From JASJHI01 sp965371355 (GTDB lineage: Bacteria; Actinomycetota; Acidimicrobiia; Acidimicrobiales; Ilumatobacteraceae): 34,052 nt of DNA. Location: assembly GCA_965371355.1 (NCBI GenBank), contig CBDUYD010000009.1, positions 1 to 34,052 on the forward strand, written 5' to 3'. A model generated the notes under the pieces. It saw only the letters and a list, made by a program, of their open reading frames with translations. It did not search any database and was not told where the DNA came from. Numbering within the stretch: position 1 is the stretch's first letter; every line of letters starts with the position of its first letter. Position numbers and translations under genes: made by a program. Positions 7,118 through 17,271 of this stretch are shown here, in pieces.

Positions 7118-8218
7118 GTGGTCGGACGTGTTGAGGGGCAGCGGGCCGTCGACGGTCGACACGACGATGTCCTCCAGCCGCATACCCCACTTCCCTGGTA
7201 CATAGATGCCGGGTTCGACGCTGTATGCGTGTCCCGCCTCGAGCGGGAGAGCGTTGCCCTCGACGATGTACGGATCCTCGTGCGCCTCGAGACCGATGCC
7301 GTGACCCGTGCGGTGGATGAAGAACTCCCCGTATCCGGCGGCGTCGATGACGCCGCGCGTCGCCCGATCGATCTCTTCGCACGGCGTCCCCTCCGACCCG
7401 GCGGCGACCCCGACGGCCTGCGCCTCGCGGAGCACCGCGTACGCCTCGGCGATCTCGGAGGGGATCGTGCCGGTGAACACGCACCGGGTCGTGTCGGAGC
7501 AGTATCCGTTCATCGTCCCACCGAAGTCGCAGAGCACGATCTCACCACACTCGATGACACGGTCGCCCGCGTGGTGGTGTGGGCTGGCGGCGTGGGCGCC
7601 CGCCGCCACGATCGCGAAGTTGACCTCCTCGTGTCCCTCCTCGATGATCCTCCGGCCGAGATGGCGCGACACCGCGGCCTCGGTTCGGCCGACGAGTTCG
7701 ATCTCACCGCGCTGGAGTTCTCCCGCGATCGTGTCGACCGCGGCCCCGGCCGCGGCGAGCGCCTCGATCTCGGCCGCGTCCTTGCGCATGCGCAGCGGAC
7801 CGATGACATCGACGGCGCGGCGGTACTCCGCCCCGGTCAGTTGCGGGAGGAGTTCGACGAGGAACCGTGCCCACATCTGGTCGCCGATCGCGATCCTGGA
7901 GGACCCCCGTGCGAGGTCGGCGACGATCGCGGTCGGATCCTCGGTCTCCCCCCACGGGCGGAGGCCGAACACGCCGGGATGTTCGGTCACCCGCGGTGCC
8001 TCGAGTGCGGGGATCACCATCGTCGGCTCGCCGTCGCGCGGCACGACGAGCATCGTCAACCGTTCGAGCGGCATGGCGGTGTAGCCGGTGAGGTACGGCA
8101 GGTCGTGGCCGACCGAGATCAGCACGGTGTCGATGTCCTGGTCGAGCATCGCCGAGCGCACCCGGTCGAGCCGGTTCCGGAAGATGGCGGTGCTGCTCGT
8201 CGATTCGGTCACCGCCAC
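7100..8218 (-). CDS. M24-family Xaa-Pro aminopeptidase/dipeptidase
   Basis: The 372-aa product has an N-terminal creatinase domain (about 10-140) and an M24 catalytic domain (148-365). All five standard metal ligands are present: Asp231 (CDFGG), Asp242 (CSDTTR), His306 (TGHGIG), Glu335 (EPGIY) and Glu349 (RLEDIV). This fits a cytosolic aminopeptidase P/PepQ-like enzyme cleaving Xaa-Pro bonds. It starts with GTG at 8216-8218. It converges on the LysR gene with an 18-nt overlap. It differs clearly from the M24 protein at 4006-5283, so they are not a recent duplication. Whether it belongs functionally with the oxygenase cluster is unknown. Confidence 0.9.
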   Translation of the reverse strand: MAVTESTSSTAIFRNRLDRVRSAMLDQDIDTVLISVGHDLPYLTGYTAMPLERLTMLVVPRDGEPTMVIPALEAPRVTEHPGVFGLRPWGETEDPTAIVADLARGSSRIAIGDQMWARFLVELLPQLTGAEYRRAVDVIGPLRMRKDAAEIEALAAAGAAVDTIAGELQRGEIELVGRTEAAVSRHLGRRIIEEGHEEVNFAIVAAGAHAASPHHHAGDRVIECGEIVLCDFGGTMNGYCSDTTRCVFTGTIPSEIAEAYAVLREAQAVGVAAGSEGTPCEEIDRATRGVIDAAGYGEFFIHRTGHGIGLEAHEDPYIVEGNALPLEAGHAYSVEPGIYVPGKWGMRLEDIVVSTVDGPLPLNTSDHSLVSV

Positions 8219-8270
8219 ATCATGCGCACATCATGCCCGACCACGCTGCGCAGAGAAATCTCCCGGGTGG

Positions 8271-8297
8271 TGTCCGATCGGCTCGTGCCCGAGCGTC
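8271..8297 (+). promoter_or_regulatory. Candidate ECF-sigma promoter upstream of the DGPF gene
   Basis: TGTCCG at 8271-8276 and CGTC at 8294-8297 are separated by 17 nt and precede the DGPF gene by 43 nt. ECF42 sigma factors are reported to recognise a TGTCGA-like -35 element and to activate DGPF genes, so this may be a target of the sigma factor encoded downstream. The match is loose. Confidence 0.25.
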
Positions 8298-8340
8298 GAT
8301 CAGGCGACGACCAACGAACAGTTCCGAGGAGGAACCCAGA

Positions 8341-8696
8341 TGAAGTACATGCTCTTGCTCTACAGCGCCGAGGACGCGGGACCCCGGCCCGGATCACCGG
8401 AGCAGGCCGCCCAGATGCAGGAGTGGTTCGCGTACAGCGAAGCCCTCGAGAAGGCCGGCGCGCTGATCTCGGGAGAACCGCTCCAGGGCAGCGAGACCGC
8501 CACCACCGTCCGCATCCGCAACGGTGAGACCGTGCTCACCGACGGCCCGTTCGCGGAGACCAAGGAGGTGCTCGGCGGGTTCTACATGATCGACGTCGGC
8601 GACCTCGACGCGGCCCTCGGATGGGCGGCGAGGATCCCGCTCGCCCCCTACGGCTCGGTCGAGGTCCGACCGCTCCTGCAGTTGCCGCCCCGATGA
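8341..8696 (+). CDS. DGPF-domain (YCII-related) protein
   Basis: The 118-aa product is a YCII/DGPF family protein: it opens MKYMLLLYSAED and carries the diagnostic TDGPFAETKEVLGGFYMID at about residues 61-80. The family has a ferredoxin-like fold and no firmly established biochemical activity. In actinobacteria and proteobacteria DGPF genes are the standard partners of ECF42 sigma factors, and such a factor follows 96 nt downstream on the same strand. A strong Shine-Dalgarno GAGGAGG at 8326-8332, 8 nt before the ATG, fixes the start and contrasts with the leaderless style of many other lead genes here. Confidence 0.92.
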
Positions 8697-8711
8697 GACG
8701 GGCCGGATGAT

Positions 8712-8738
8712 CCGCGCTCGATGAACCGCGCTCGATGA
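8712..8738. repeat. Two-copy direct repeat between DGPF and sigma genes
   Basis: CCGCGCTCGATGA occurs at 8712-8724 and again at 8726-8738, a 14-nt period, in the 96-nt spacer upstream of the ECF sigma gene. It may be a tandem regulator site or a chance duplication. Confidence 0.5.
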
Positions 8739-8792
8739 TCCCGGCCCGGTGAAGCCTCTCGCAGCGACCTCCGGTGCGGCAAGACTGTCGGG

Positions 8793-10037
8793 ATGATCGA
8801 TCGGTCCGGGGTCACCGAGGCCTTCCGGACGGAGTGGCCGCGACTCGTCGCGACACTCGTCCGGGAGGTCGGTGACCTCGAACTCGCGGAAGATGCCGCG
8901 CAGGAGGCGTTCTTCGAGGCGGCCCGGCGATGGGAGCGCGACGGGATCCCCGACCGTCCCGGTGCGTGGCTTCTCACCACGGCCCGCCGCAAGGCGATCG
9001 ACCGGGTCCGACGCTCGAAACGGATGGATGATCGACTGCCCGAACTGCACGCTCGGAGCACGGTCGAGGCCGACCTCAGCGCGCACCAGTTGATCGACGA
9101 TCAACTCGCGCTACTGCTCGGATGCTGCCACCCGGCGATCGCTCCCGACGCCCAGGTCGCACTGACGTTGCGCGTGGTCGGCGGTCTCTCGACCGCGCAG
9201 ATCGCGCGCGCGTTCCTCGTCTCGGAGTCGACGATGACACGCCGCCTCACCCGGTCGAAGGCCAAGATCCGTGGAGCCCGGATCCCGTTCAAGCCAGTCG
9301 ATCTCGACACGCTGGTCGATCGGCTCCCCGCCGTCCGCGGCGTGATCTACTCGATCTTCACAGAGGGTCATGCGAGCGCCTCGCACGCCAGCCTCGTCAG
9401 GGGCGATCTGTGCGACGAGGCCGTCTGGCTCGCCGGACTGCTCGTCGAATTGGTGCCCGATGATCCCGAGGTCGCCGGACTGCTCGCGCTCGTACTGCTG
9501 GTCGACGCGCGGCGCGGGGCACGGACCGATGCCGACGGGGCGCCCATCGTGCTCGGCGATCAGGATCGATCGCTCTGGGACTCCGGGAAGATCGAGCGGG
9601 GCCTCGCGGAACTCGGCCGGGCCCACCGCCACGGATCGGCGGGGCCGTATCAACTCCAGGCCGCGATCAACTCTCTCCACGCCACCGCACCATCGTTCGA
9701 TGACACCGACTGGCGCGGTGTGGTCGCGCTGTACGACGCGCTCATGCTGCGCCGGCCCACCGCCATCGTCGCGCTGAACCGCGCCGTCGCGGTCGCCGAG
9801 GCCGACGGGCCCCACGAGGGGTTGCGGGCGATCGACGCGATCGCGGAGGCCGACGATCTCGGCGGCGATCTCGAGACGTATCCGTACCTCCACAGCTCAC
9901 GAGCGGAGTTCCTCGCCCGCCTCGGCCGAGCCGACGAGGCATCGTCGGAGTTCGATCTGGCCCTCGCCATCTGCGGCAACGACGCCGAACGGTCACACCT
10001 CGAGGGACGGCGAGCGGCCATCGCGGCCAGCCGCTGA
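8793..10037 (+). CDS. ECF42-type RNA polymerase sigma factor with C-terminal extension
   Basis: The 414-aa product has a sigma-70 region 2 (about 10-75, with EDAAQEAFFEAARRW and the GAWLLTTARRKAIDRVRR helix) and a region 4 helix-turn-helix (about 108-165, LSTAQIARAFLVSESTMTRRL). A long helical C-terminal domain (about 170-414) contains TPR-like segments (RPTAIVALNRAVAVAEADGP and SRAEFLARLGRADEASSEFDLAL). That architecture, about twice the size of an ordinary ECF factor and without an anti-sigma gene nearby, is characteristic of the ECF42 group. The C-terminal extension is thought to take part in activity control. It is preceded by its usual DGPF partner. AAGACT lies 6 nt before the ATG and there is no Shine-Dalgarno. 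Confidence 0.92.
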   Translation: MIDRSGVTEAFRTEWPRLVATLVREVGDLELAEDAAQEAFFEAARRWERDGIPDRPGAWLLTTARRKAIDRVRRSKRMDDRLPELHARSTVEADLSAHQLIDDQLALLLGCCHPAIAPDAQVALTLRVVGGLSTAQIARAFLVSESTMTRRLTRSKAKIRGARIPFKPVDLDTLVDRLPAVRGVIYSIFTEGHASASHASLVRGDLCDEAVWLAGLLVELVPDDPEVAGLLALVLLVDARRGARTDADGAPIVLGDQDRSLWDSGKIERGLAELGRAHRHGSAGPYQLQAAINSLHATAPSFDDTDWRGVVALYDALMLRRPTAIVALNRAVAVAEADGPHEGLRAIDAIAEADDLGGDLETYPYLHSSRAEFLARLGRADEASSEFDLALAICGNDAERSHLEGRRAAIAASR

Positions 10038-10087
10038 ACAGGTCGGAAACAGTCGCCTCCGCAAGGCGACGCGCGACGCTGCGTCGG

Positions 10088-10093
10088 TAACGT
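10088..10093 (+). promoter_or_regulatory. Candidate -10 box TAACGT for the glutaredoxin gene
   Basis: TAACGT ends 6 nt before the ATG at 10100, with no Shine-Dalgarno between, consistent with a leaderless transcript. Confidence 0.45.
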
Positions 10094-10099
10094 GACCCG

Positions 10100-10444
10100 A
10101 TGAGCGACGCGGCGAACGGGATCGATCTGTACTGGCGCCCCGGGTGCTTCTTCTGCTCGTCACTGCGTCGCAAGCTCGACAAGTCGGGCGTCGAACGTGT
10201 CGAGCACGACATCTGGAACGACCCCGCCGCCGCCGCGGCCGTCCGTCGGATCGCCAACGGCAACGAGACGGTCCCGACGGTGGTGATCGGTGACATCGGG
10301 CTGGTCAACCCGAGCGCACGAGAGGTTCTCCGAGTGTTGGGCGAGCACGCCCCGCACCTCCTCCCCGACGACGGCTCGGACGATCGCGACAAGTCCGATG
10401 CCGGACCCCTCGGGCGGCTCCTCGCACGCGTCCGGCCAGGCTGA
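10100..10444 (+). CDS. Glutaredoxin-like (mycoredoxin-type) thiol oxidoreductase
   Basis: The 114-aa product has a thioredoxin fold with a CFFC active site (Cys16 and Cys19, in YWRPGCFFCSSLRRKL) and the cis-proline segment TVPTVVIGD near residues 57-66. In actinobacteria that use mycothiol such small proteins reduce protein-mycothiol mixed disulfides; that role is inferred by family. An acidic and Arg-rich tail (about 88-114) extends beyond the usual 80-90 residue core. It is followed 40 nt later by cystathionine beta-synthase, so a link to cysteine metabolism is plausible. Confidence 0.88.
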   Translation: MSDAANGIDLYWRPGCFFCSSLRRKLDKSGVERVEHDIWNDPAAAAAVRRIANGNETVPTVVIGDIGLVNPSAREVLRVLGEHAPHLLPDDGSDDRDKSDAGPLGRLLARVRPG

Positions 10445-10472
10445 GGCGATAGCGCATCGGTCGGGCGAGCGG

Positions 10473-10478
10473 TACTGT
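10473..10478 (+). promoter_or_regulatory. Candidate -10 box TACTGT for the cbs operon
   Basis: TACTGT ends 6 nt before the ATG at 10485 and supports that start over the longer open frame that reaches back to 10290. Confidence 0.5.
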
Positions 10479-10484
10479 CGTGCC

Positions 10485-11895
<1,411 letters not shown>

Positions 11896-11903
<8 letters not shown>

Positions 11904-13068
11904 CCTCGACGAGGAGGAGGAGGGTCGGTCGGAACACTCGTTCGCGACGCGGGCGATCCATGCCGGCCAAGACCCCGAGCCGACCACCGGCGCGGTCGTC
12001 ACGCCGATCTCGCTGTCGACGACGTTCGCCCAGGATGGCGTCGGGGGTCACAAGGGATTCGAGTACTCGCGCTCGGGAAATCCGACCAGGACCGCGCTCG
12101 AGACCCAGGTCGCCTCGCTCGAACTGGCGCGGCACGGTCTCGCGTTCGCCAGCGGTCTCGCCGCCGAGGACAACATCTTGCGGCTGCTGCGTCCCGGCCA
12201 GCGGATCCTGCTCGGCAACGATGCCTACGGCGGCACGTTCCGGCTGATCGCCAAGGTCTGGGGACCTCTCGGTTTCCCCTGGACCGCTGTCGATCTCACC
12301 GATCTCGACCGGCTGCGCGCCGACTGGCCGGCCGACGTCGGGATGGTCTGGCTCGAGACGCCGACCAACCCGCTGCTGACCTGCTTCGACATCGCCGAGA
12401 TCGCCGAGATCGCGCAATCGAGGGGAGCACTGCTCGTCGTCGACAACACGTTCGCCACCCCCTACCTCCAGCAACCGATCACACTCGGCGCCGACATCGT
12501 CGTGCATTCCGCCACCAAGTACCTCGGTGGTCACAGCGACGTAGTCGGCGGGTTCGTGGCGATCGACGACGACGACCTCGCCGAACGGGTGCGCTTCACC
12601 CAGAACGCGGCGGGGGCCGTGCCCGCACCGTTCGATTGCTACCTCGTGTTGCGCGGGGTCAAGACGCTGGCGGTACGGATGGACCGCCACTGCGAGAACG
12701 CGAGGGCGATCGTCGACCTCCTCGTCGACCATCCCGGCGTCGAACGGGTGCTCTATCCCCAGCTGCCCGACCATCCCGGACATCGGGCAGCGGCCGAGCA
12801 GATGAGCGACTTCGGCGGGATGGTCTCGTTCACGGTCGCCGCCGGTCGCGACGCCGCGATGCGCGTGGCCGACTCGACCGAACTGTTCACGCTCGCCGAA
12901 TCGCTCGGCGCGGTCGAGAGCCTGATCGAGCATCCCGGAGCGATGACGCACGCCTCGGCGGCGGGGTCGCCGCTCGAGGTGCCCGACAACCTCGTCAGGC
13001 TGTCGGTGGGCATCGAGGATGCGTCCGACCTCGTCGCCGACCTCGAGCAGGCGCTCGACACGTTGTGA
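11896..13068 (+). CDS. Cystathionine gamma-lyase / gamma-synthase family enzyme
   Basis: The 390-aa product is a Cys/Met-metabolism PLP enzyme. It shows HSFATRAIHAGQDP at the N-terminus, YSRSGNPTRTALE, the WLETPTNPL motif and the PLP lysine Lys208 in HSATKYLGGHSD. Adjacency to cystathionine beta-synthase favours the gamma-lyase role (cystathionine to cysteine, 2-oxobutyrate and ammonia), though gamma-synthase cannot be excluded from sequence alone. ATG 11896 overlaps the cbs stop by 8 nt; another in-frame ATG is at 11887. A Glu-rich N-terminus follows. Its stop overlaps the GTG of otsA as GTGA, so translation is coupled. Confidence 0.9.
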
Positions 13069-14507
13069 CCGAGGTCGCCGAGCCCGTGACCACACCCGCA
13101 CCGCAAACGAACGCGACGCGGCCGATCGTCGTCGCCGCCAACCGGCTGCCGGTGATGCGCACCGACGACGGCTGGGCACCAAGCCCCGGTGGCCTCGTCC
13201 GCGCGCTGCTGCCCCTGCTGCGCGCATCGGGCGGTACGTGGGTCGGCTGGACGGGCGATCCCGACGACCCAGCCGAACCGTTCCGCGCCGAGGGGATCGA
13301 TCTGCACCCGGTGGCGATCAGCGCCGAGGAGATCGAGCTGTACTACGAGGGCTTCTCCAACGATGCCCTCTGGCCGCTCTACCACGACGCCCTCCGCGAG
13401 TCGTCCTACGACATCGAGGCCTGGGACTCCTACCGCGACGTCAACCACCGGTTCGCCGCCGCGCTGGCCGACATCGCCCCGCGCGGCTCGATGGTCTGGA
13501 TCCACGACTACCAACTCCAACTCGTGCCCGCCATGCTGCGCCGCCTCCGACCCGACGTCACGATCGGATTCTTCCTCCACATCCCGTTCCCGCCGTTCGA
13601 GCTGTTCTCGCGGCTCCCCTGGCGCCAGGACATCATCGAGGGCCTGCTCGGGTGCGACCTCATCGGATTCCAGCGTCCGATGGGCGCTGCCAACTTCATC
13701 GCATCGGCCGAACAACTGCTCGACGTGGACCACGACGACCACGTCGTCCACAACGCCACCCACGACACCCGGGTCGGAGCCTTCCCCATCTCGATCGACG
13801 TCGACGAGGTCGAGGAACTGGCCGCCGGCCGATCGACACGCCAACGCACGAGCCGGATCCGGACGCGGCTCGGCGATCCCGAGGTGATCCTGCTCGGCGT
13901 CGACCGTCTCGACTACACCAAGGGCATCGGCCTGCGTCTCCAGGCATTTGCCGCGCTCCTCGAGTCCGGCAACCTCGATCCCGAGACCAACGTGATGATC
14001 CAGGTCGCCACTCCGACCCGCGAGGGCGTCGAGCACTACCAGGATGAACGGCACGAGATCGAGCGTCTCGTCGGTGAGATCAACGGTCGCTTCGCCCGCA
14101 TCGGGCTCCCCGTCGTGCACTACCTCTACCGCACGCTCGACTACGAGGATCTCATCGCGCTCTACCGGGCGGGCGACGTCATGATCGTCACACCGTTCCG
14201 CGACGGGATGAACCTCGTCGCCAAGGAGTACTGCGCAGCCCACATCGACGGCGACGGCGTGCTCGTGCTGTCCGAGTTCGCCGGCGCCGCGGACGAGCTG
14301 ACCGATGCCGTTCTCGTCAACCCGCACGACGACGTAGCGCTGCAGCAGGCGATCAAGACCGGTGTCGAGATGCACCGCCACGAGCGTCGCCAACGGATGG
14401 CCGCGCTCCGTACGCAGATCCACAAGAGCGACCTCCAGGGATGGGCCGACGGATTCCTCTCCGCACTCGAGGAAGCAGCCGGCGCGCAGCCGACCGCCGA
14501 CGGCTGA
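13065..14507 (+). CDS. otsA: Trehalose-6-phosphate synthase OtsA
   Basis: The 480-aa product is a GT20 glycosyltransferase that joins UDP- or other NDP-glucose and glucose 6-phosphate to trehalose 6-phosphate. Visible family motifs are AANRLPV, SPGGLVRALLP, WIHDYQLQLVPAMLR, FFLHIPFPPFELF, GVDRLDYTKGI and PFRDGMNLVAKEY, in order over the whole length, which is normal for OtsA. The GTG at 13065-13067 overlaps the TGA of the upstream gamma-lyase gene and is preferred to a far upstream frame that lies antisense-like over that gene. The following otsB begins 6 nt after its stop. Product is the osmolyte and stress protectant trehalose. Confidence 0.95.
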   Translation: MTEVAEPVTTPAPQTNATRPIVVAANRLPVMRTDDGWAPSPGGLVRALLPLLRASGGTWVGWTGDPDDPAEPFRAEGIDLHPVAISAEEIELYYEGFSNDALWPLYHDALRESSYDIEAWDSYRDVNHRFAAALADIAPRGSMVWIHDYQLQLVPAMLRRLRPDVTIGFFLHIPFPPFELFSRLPWRQDIIEGLLGCDLIGFQRPMGAANFIASAEQLLDVDHDDHVVHNATHDTRVGAFPISIDVDEVEELAAGRSTRQRTSRIRTRLGDPEVILLGVDRLDYTKGIGLRLQAFAALLESGNLDPETNVMIQVATPTREGVEHYQDERHEIERLVGEINGRFARIGLPVVHYLYRTLDYEDLIALYRAGDVMIVTPFRDGMNLVAKEYCAAHIDGDGVLVLSEFAGAADELTDAVLVNPHDDVALQQAIKTGVEMHRHERRQRMAALRTQIHKSDLQGWADGFLSALEEAAGAQPTADG

Positions 14508-14513
14508 CACCCG

Positions 14514-15272
14514 ATGGCCGTTCGCTATGACCACCCCGCGTCCCTGGCCGCACTGGTCGCGGCGATGCCGGCTCCGGTGCTCGTCGGTTTCGACGTCGAC
14601 GGCGTGCTCGCGCCGATCGTGCGCCATACCGACGAGGCGGAACTGCTCGACGAGGTGACGCCGCTCCTGTCTCGTCTCGCCGCGTCGGCGGGCGGCGAGC
14701 GACGGGTGGCCGTGATCTCGGGACGCTCGTTGGACGATCTGGGACGCTTCGGATTTCCGCCGGAGATCACCGTCGTCGGGAGCCACGGGATGGAGTCCGA
14801 TGCCGGCCCCCTCGTGCTGACGGCCACCGAGACCAAACGTCTCGGACGGCTGAGGGAGTTGGCTCGGACCGCGGTCGACACTGCCGGCGATGGAGCATGG
14901 GCCGAATCGAAGCCGGCGAGCGTCGCGGTGCACATCCGCGAGGCCGACGCCGAATCGGGTGCTCGCGCGCTCGCAGAGCTCGAGGTCGCCGTCGGTGAGG
15001 TCGACGGCGCGAGTTCTATCGTGGGACTCGCCGTGCTCGAACTCTTCGCGCGTACGGCGAGCAAGGGTGACGCCCTGCGTGCGCTGCGCGGGCAGGGTTG
15101 GCGTGCCGTCTTCATCGGCGACGATGTCACCGACGAAGACGCGTTCGCCGTCCTCGAACCCGGCGACGTACGGATCAAGGTCGGCGATGCCCCCACGATC
15201 GCCGAGCACCGCCTGCGCGATCCGGCCGCCGTGGTCGCCTGGCTCGAAACGCTGTGCTCGATCGTCGAATGA
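14514..15272 (+). CDS. otsB: Trehalose-6-phosphate phosphatase OtsB
   Basis: The 252-aa product is a HAD-superfamily phosphatase that removes the phosphate from trehalose 6-phosphate. Motif I is FDVDGVLAPI (residues 25-34) with nucleophile Asp26 and acid/base Asp28; motif II-type VAVISGRS, the GSHGME substrate-cap segment, and motif IV GDDVTDEDAF are all present. The usual DGT after the second Asp is DGV here, a modest variation. It is the last gene of the cbs-cgl-otsA-otsB series and converges on rnhB with only 19 nt between the stops. Confidence 0.93.
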   Translation: MAVRYDHPASLAALVAAMPAPVLVGFDVDGVLAPIVRHTDEAELLDEVTPLLSRLAASAGGERRVAVISGRSLDDLGRFGFPPEITVVGSHGMESDAGPLVLTATETKRLGRLRELARTAVDTAGDGAWAESKPASVAVHIREADAESGARALAELEVAVGEVDGASSIVGLAVLELFARTASKGDALRALRGQGWRAVFIGDDVTDEDAFAVLEPGDVRIKVGDAPTIAEHRLRDPAAVVAWLETLCSIVE

Positions 15273-15291
15273 GCGCCCGCCGGCGCAGCGC

Positions 15292-15972
15292 TCAGAACAG
15301 CGCTGTCTGACCTGCGGGCGGCACGCGCTTGATCGCCGTCCACGGCACGTAGTGATCCATGAAGACCCACGTCCGGCGGTGGATCGTCGAGGGGCCGTAG
15401 CCGATCAGCGCCGACTTGTGCTTCGGGCACGGATACCCCTTGTTCGTGTCGAACGACCAGTGCGGATAGTGCACCGCCTGCTCGCGCATCTGTCGATCGC
15501 GGGTGACCTTCGCCAGGATGCTGGCGGTCGCCACGCTGAGACAGCGCAGGTCGGCCTTGACGACCAGCTCGACATGGTCGACAGCGGGTGAGACGAAGTC
15601 CCATCTGCCGTCGGTGACGGCGATGTCGGGACACACGTCGAGCCCGCCGATCGCACGAGTGGCGGCGAGCTTCTGCGCCGCGGACATGCCGAGGCGGTCG
15701 CATTCCTCCTGGCTGGCGGCACCGACCGCCCACGAGACACACCAATCGGCGAGCCGATCGAACAGGTTCTCGCGCTCGGCCTCGCTGAGCAGCTTCGAGT
15801 CGCGGACGCCGTTCACCCTCGTCGTGCGGGGCAGCACCGCAGCACCGACCATCAGCGGTCCTGCCCACGCCCCACGCCCGACCTCATCGATCCCGACGAT
15901 CGTCTGGTAGCCGCGCCCCCACAGTTCCTTCTCGATCGCGCGGGTCGGTGCCCGCTTCTTGGAGACCTTCAT
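15292..15972 (-). CDS. rnhB: Ribonuclease HII
   Basis: The 226-aa product is RNase HII, which nicks DNA at misincorporated ribonucleotides and removes RNA from RNA:DNA hybrids. GIDEVGRGAWAGPL near residues 27-40 provides the first Asp and Glu of the active site, KADLRCLSVATASILAKVTRD the later acidic residues, and HYPHWSFDTNKGYPCPKH the family-typical C-terminal loop. The ATG at 15972 has GAGG about 7 nt upstream; an alternative ATG at 15987 would add five residues. It follows the unknown 419-aa gene by 39 nt and may be the third gene of a gpsA operon. Confidence 0.95.
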   Translation of the reverse strand: MKVSKKRAPTRAIEKELWGRGYQTIVGIDEVGRGAWAGPLMVGAAVLPRTTRVNGVRDSKLLSEAERENLFDRLADWCVSWAVGAASQEECDRLGMSAAQKLAATRAIGGLDVCPDIAVTDGRWDFVSPAVDHVELVVKADLRCLSVATASILAKVTRDRQMREQAVHYPHWSFDTNKGYPCPKHKSALIGYGPSTIHRRTWVFMDHYVPWTAIKRVPPAGQTALF

Positions 15973-16011
15973 CGCAGACCTCGGCATCTCGGTCCCATCA
16001 TCGCGCGGCGA

Positions 16012-17271
16012 TCAGCCGAAGCTCGGTGAATCGGCGTGGCCGGCGACCGGCAGGCGGCGCGGTTGGACCGGCGTACGCCAGAGGGCCTCGCCCGACGCTT
16101 CGGCGGTCGACCACCCCGGATCGACGGCGGTCGCGGTGAGGGTGATCGGCTCTCCGAGCTGTTCCCACAGCACCGCCGGACGTTCGCCGTGCCAGCGCAC
16201 AGCGTACGAGACCGCCGAGTCGGGGCCGGTCGGGACGCGATGCACCTCGATGCCCAGGCCGAGCCACGACCTCGGAAAACCGATCGGGAGCAGATCGCCA
16301 CCCGAGACGAGCCGGCGCTCGACCTCGTGGACGAATCGTCCGGCCGATTTACCGCGAACGATCTCGGAGAACGGCGCGGTCGGCTGGGCCCGACCTCGCT
16401 GTCGACGTGCACGGATGCGTGAGATGTCACCCGCCGCCCGATCGTCACCAGCCGCGACGGCGATGCGCTGCGCGGCCACGAGGGCCGCATCGACCCGGGG
16501 TTCCTCCGCGCGAGAGATCGCCTCGACCGGCGGGACGATCTCGGGCAGCCAGGCGGAGGCCTGCTCGCCGAGCCGTACCAGCTCGGCTGCGTCGAACACG
16601 AAACCGGTCGGATCCTCGGTCGGGGACACCGCCCCTGACAGCAGGAGGTCGCAGCGCGCCGCGATCACGTCGGTGACGAGCCGCTCGTCGGGAAGGTCGA
16701 GACGGCTTGCACGGTCGCACGTGGCGATCCATCCGTCGACGACCGGTGACCGCTCACCGCGCGCCTCGCCGAGCGAGCGACCGACCCAACGCCTCGGATC
16801 GTGCGGAATCGCCACGCGCACCGACGCGTGGTGCCCGACCGGCATCACGAACGCATCCGGCGGTAGATCGATCCCCTCGACCGGAACGTGCGATGGCGGG
16901 CGGTCGGTGAGTACCGGCAGACCGGAGAAAGCGACGGCGAACGGCAGCGGCGAGTCGTTGGCGACCTCGACGAACGTGAGGCCGCCGCGATCGGGTGTCG
17001 ACCAGACGTGCTGGACAGCGTCGCCGTCGGGAACGCGGAGCCTGGTCTCGACGACCGGTGTACCGCCGACGCGGTGTTGGCGGACCGCAACCTCGACGGA
17101 AGGGTCGTGCCAGCGGTCGTCCGCGGCGATTGACCATCGCAGGGTCCCCGCCGGCGCGCCGGGATCCCCCCAGGGCGTGACATCGCCCCACGCGGTCACA
17201 TCGGCTCGGCAGGGCTGACCGACCACACCGACCGTGATCGACCGCGTTGCGTCGGCCGATGCGCCGTTCAC
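16012..17271 (-). CDS. Conserved-looking protein of unknown function, translationally coupled to gpsA
   Basis: The 419-aa product shows no motif I recognise. It is soluble, with no signal peptide or membrane segment. The N-terminal half (about 1-200) is beta-rich, with repeated Trp and Gly-Pro turns (AWGDVTPWGDPG), and looks like a jelly-roll or immunoglobulin-like fold. The centre (210-310) is helical and acidic, and the C-terminal part (about 320-419) is Trp/Pro-rich (RSWLGLGIEVHRV, YAVRWHGERPAVLWEQ). GTG at 17269-17271 overlaps the gpsA TGA as GTGA, so it is made from the gpsA message. That coupling suggests a role near glycerolipid or cell-envelope synthesis, but this is only context. Confidence 0.75.
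   Translation of the reverse strand: MNGASADATRSITVGVVGQPCRADVTAWGDVTPWGDPGAPAGTLRWSIAADDRWHDPSVEVAVRQHRVGGTPVVETRLRVPDGDAVQHVWSTPDRGGLTFVEVANDSPLPFAVAFSGLPVLTDRPPSHVPVEGIDLPPDAFVMPVGHHASVRVAIPHDPRRWVGRSLGEARGERSPVVDGWIATCDRASRLDLPDERLVTDVIAARCDLLLSGAVSPTEDPTGFVFDAAELVRLGEQASAWLPEIVPPVEAISRAEEPRVDAALVAAQRIAVAAGDDRAAGDISRIRARRQRGRAQPTAPFSEIVRGKSAGRFVHEVERRLVSGGDLLPIGFPRSWLGLGIEVHRVPTGPDSAVSYAVRWHGERPAVLWEQLGEPITLTATAVDPGWSTAEASGEALWRTPVQPRRLPVAGHADSPSFG

Noticed and set aside
4006..8218. The two M24 genes as a tandem duplication
   Set aside because: They differ in length, metal-site pattern (three Asp against two) and subfamily, and have opposite neighbours; they are distant paralogues only.
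12753..15209. An 818-codon open frame on the minus strand, antisense to the gamma-lyase, otsA and otsB genes
   Set aside because: It is entirely opposite three well-identified enzymes and its composition (Asp/Glu/Val/Gly-rich, no motifs) is what the complementary frame of high-GC genes yields.
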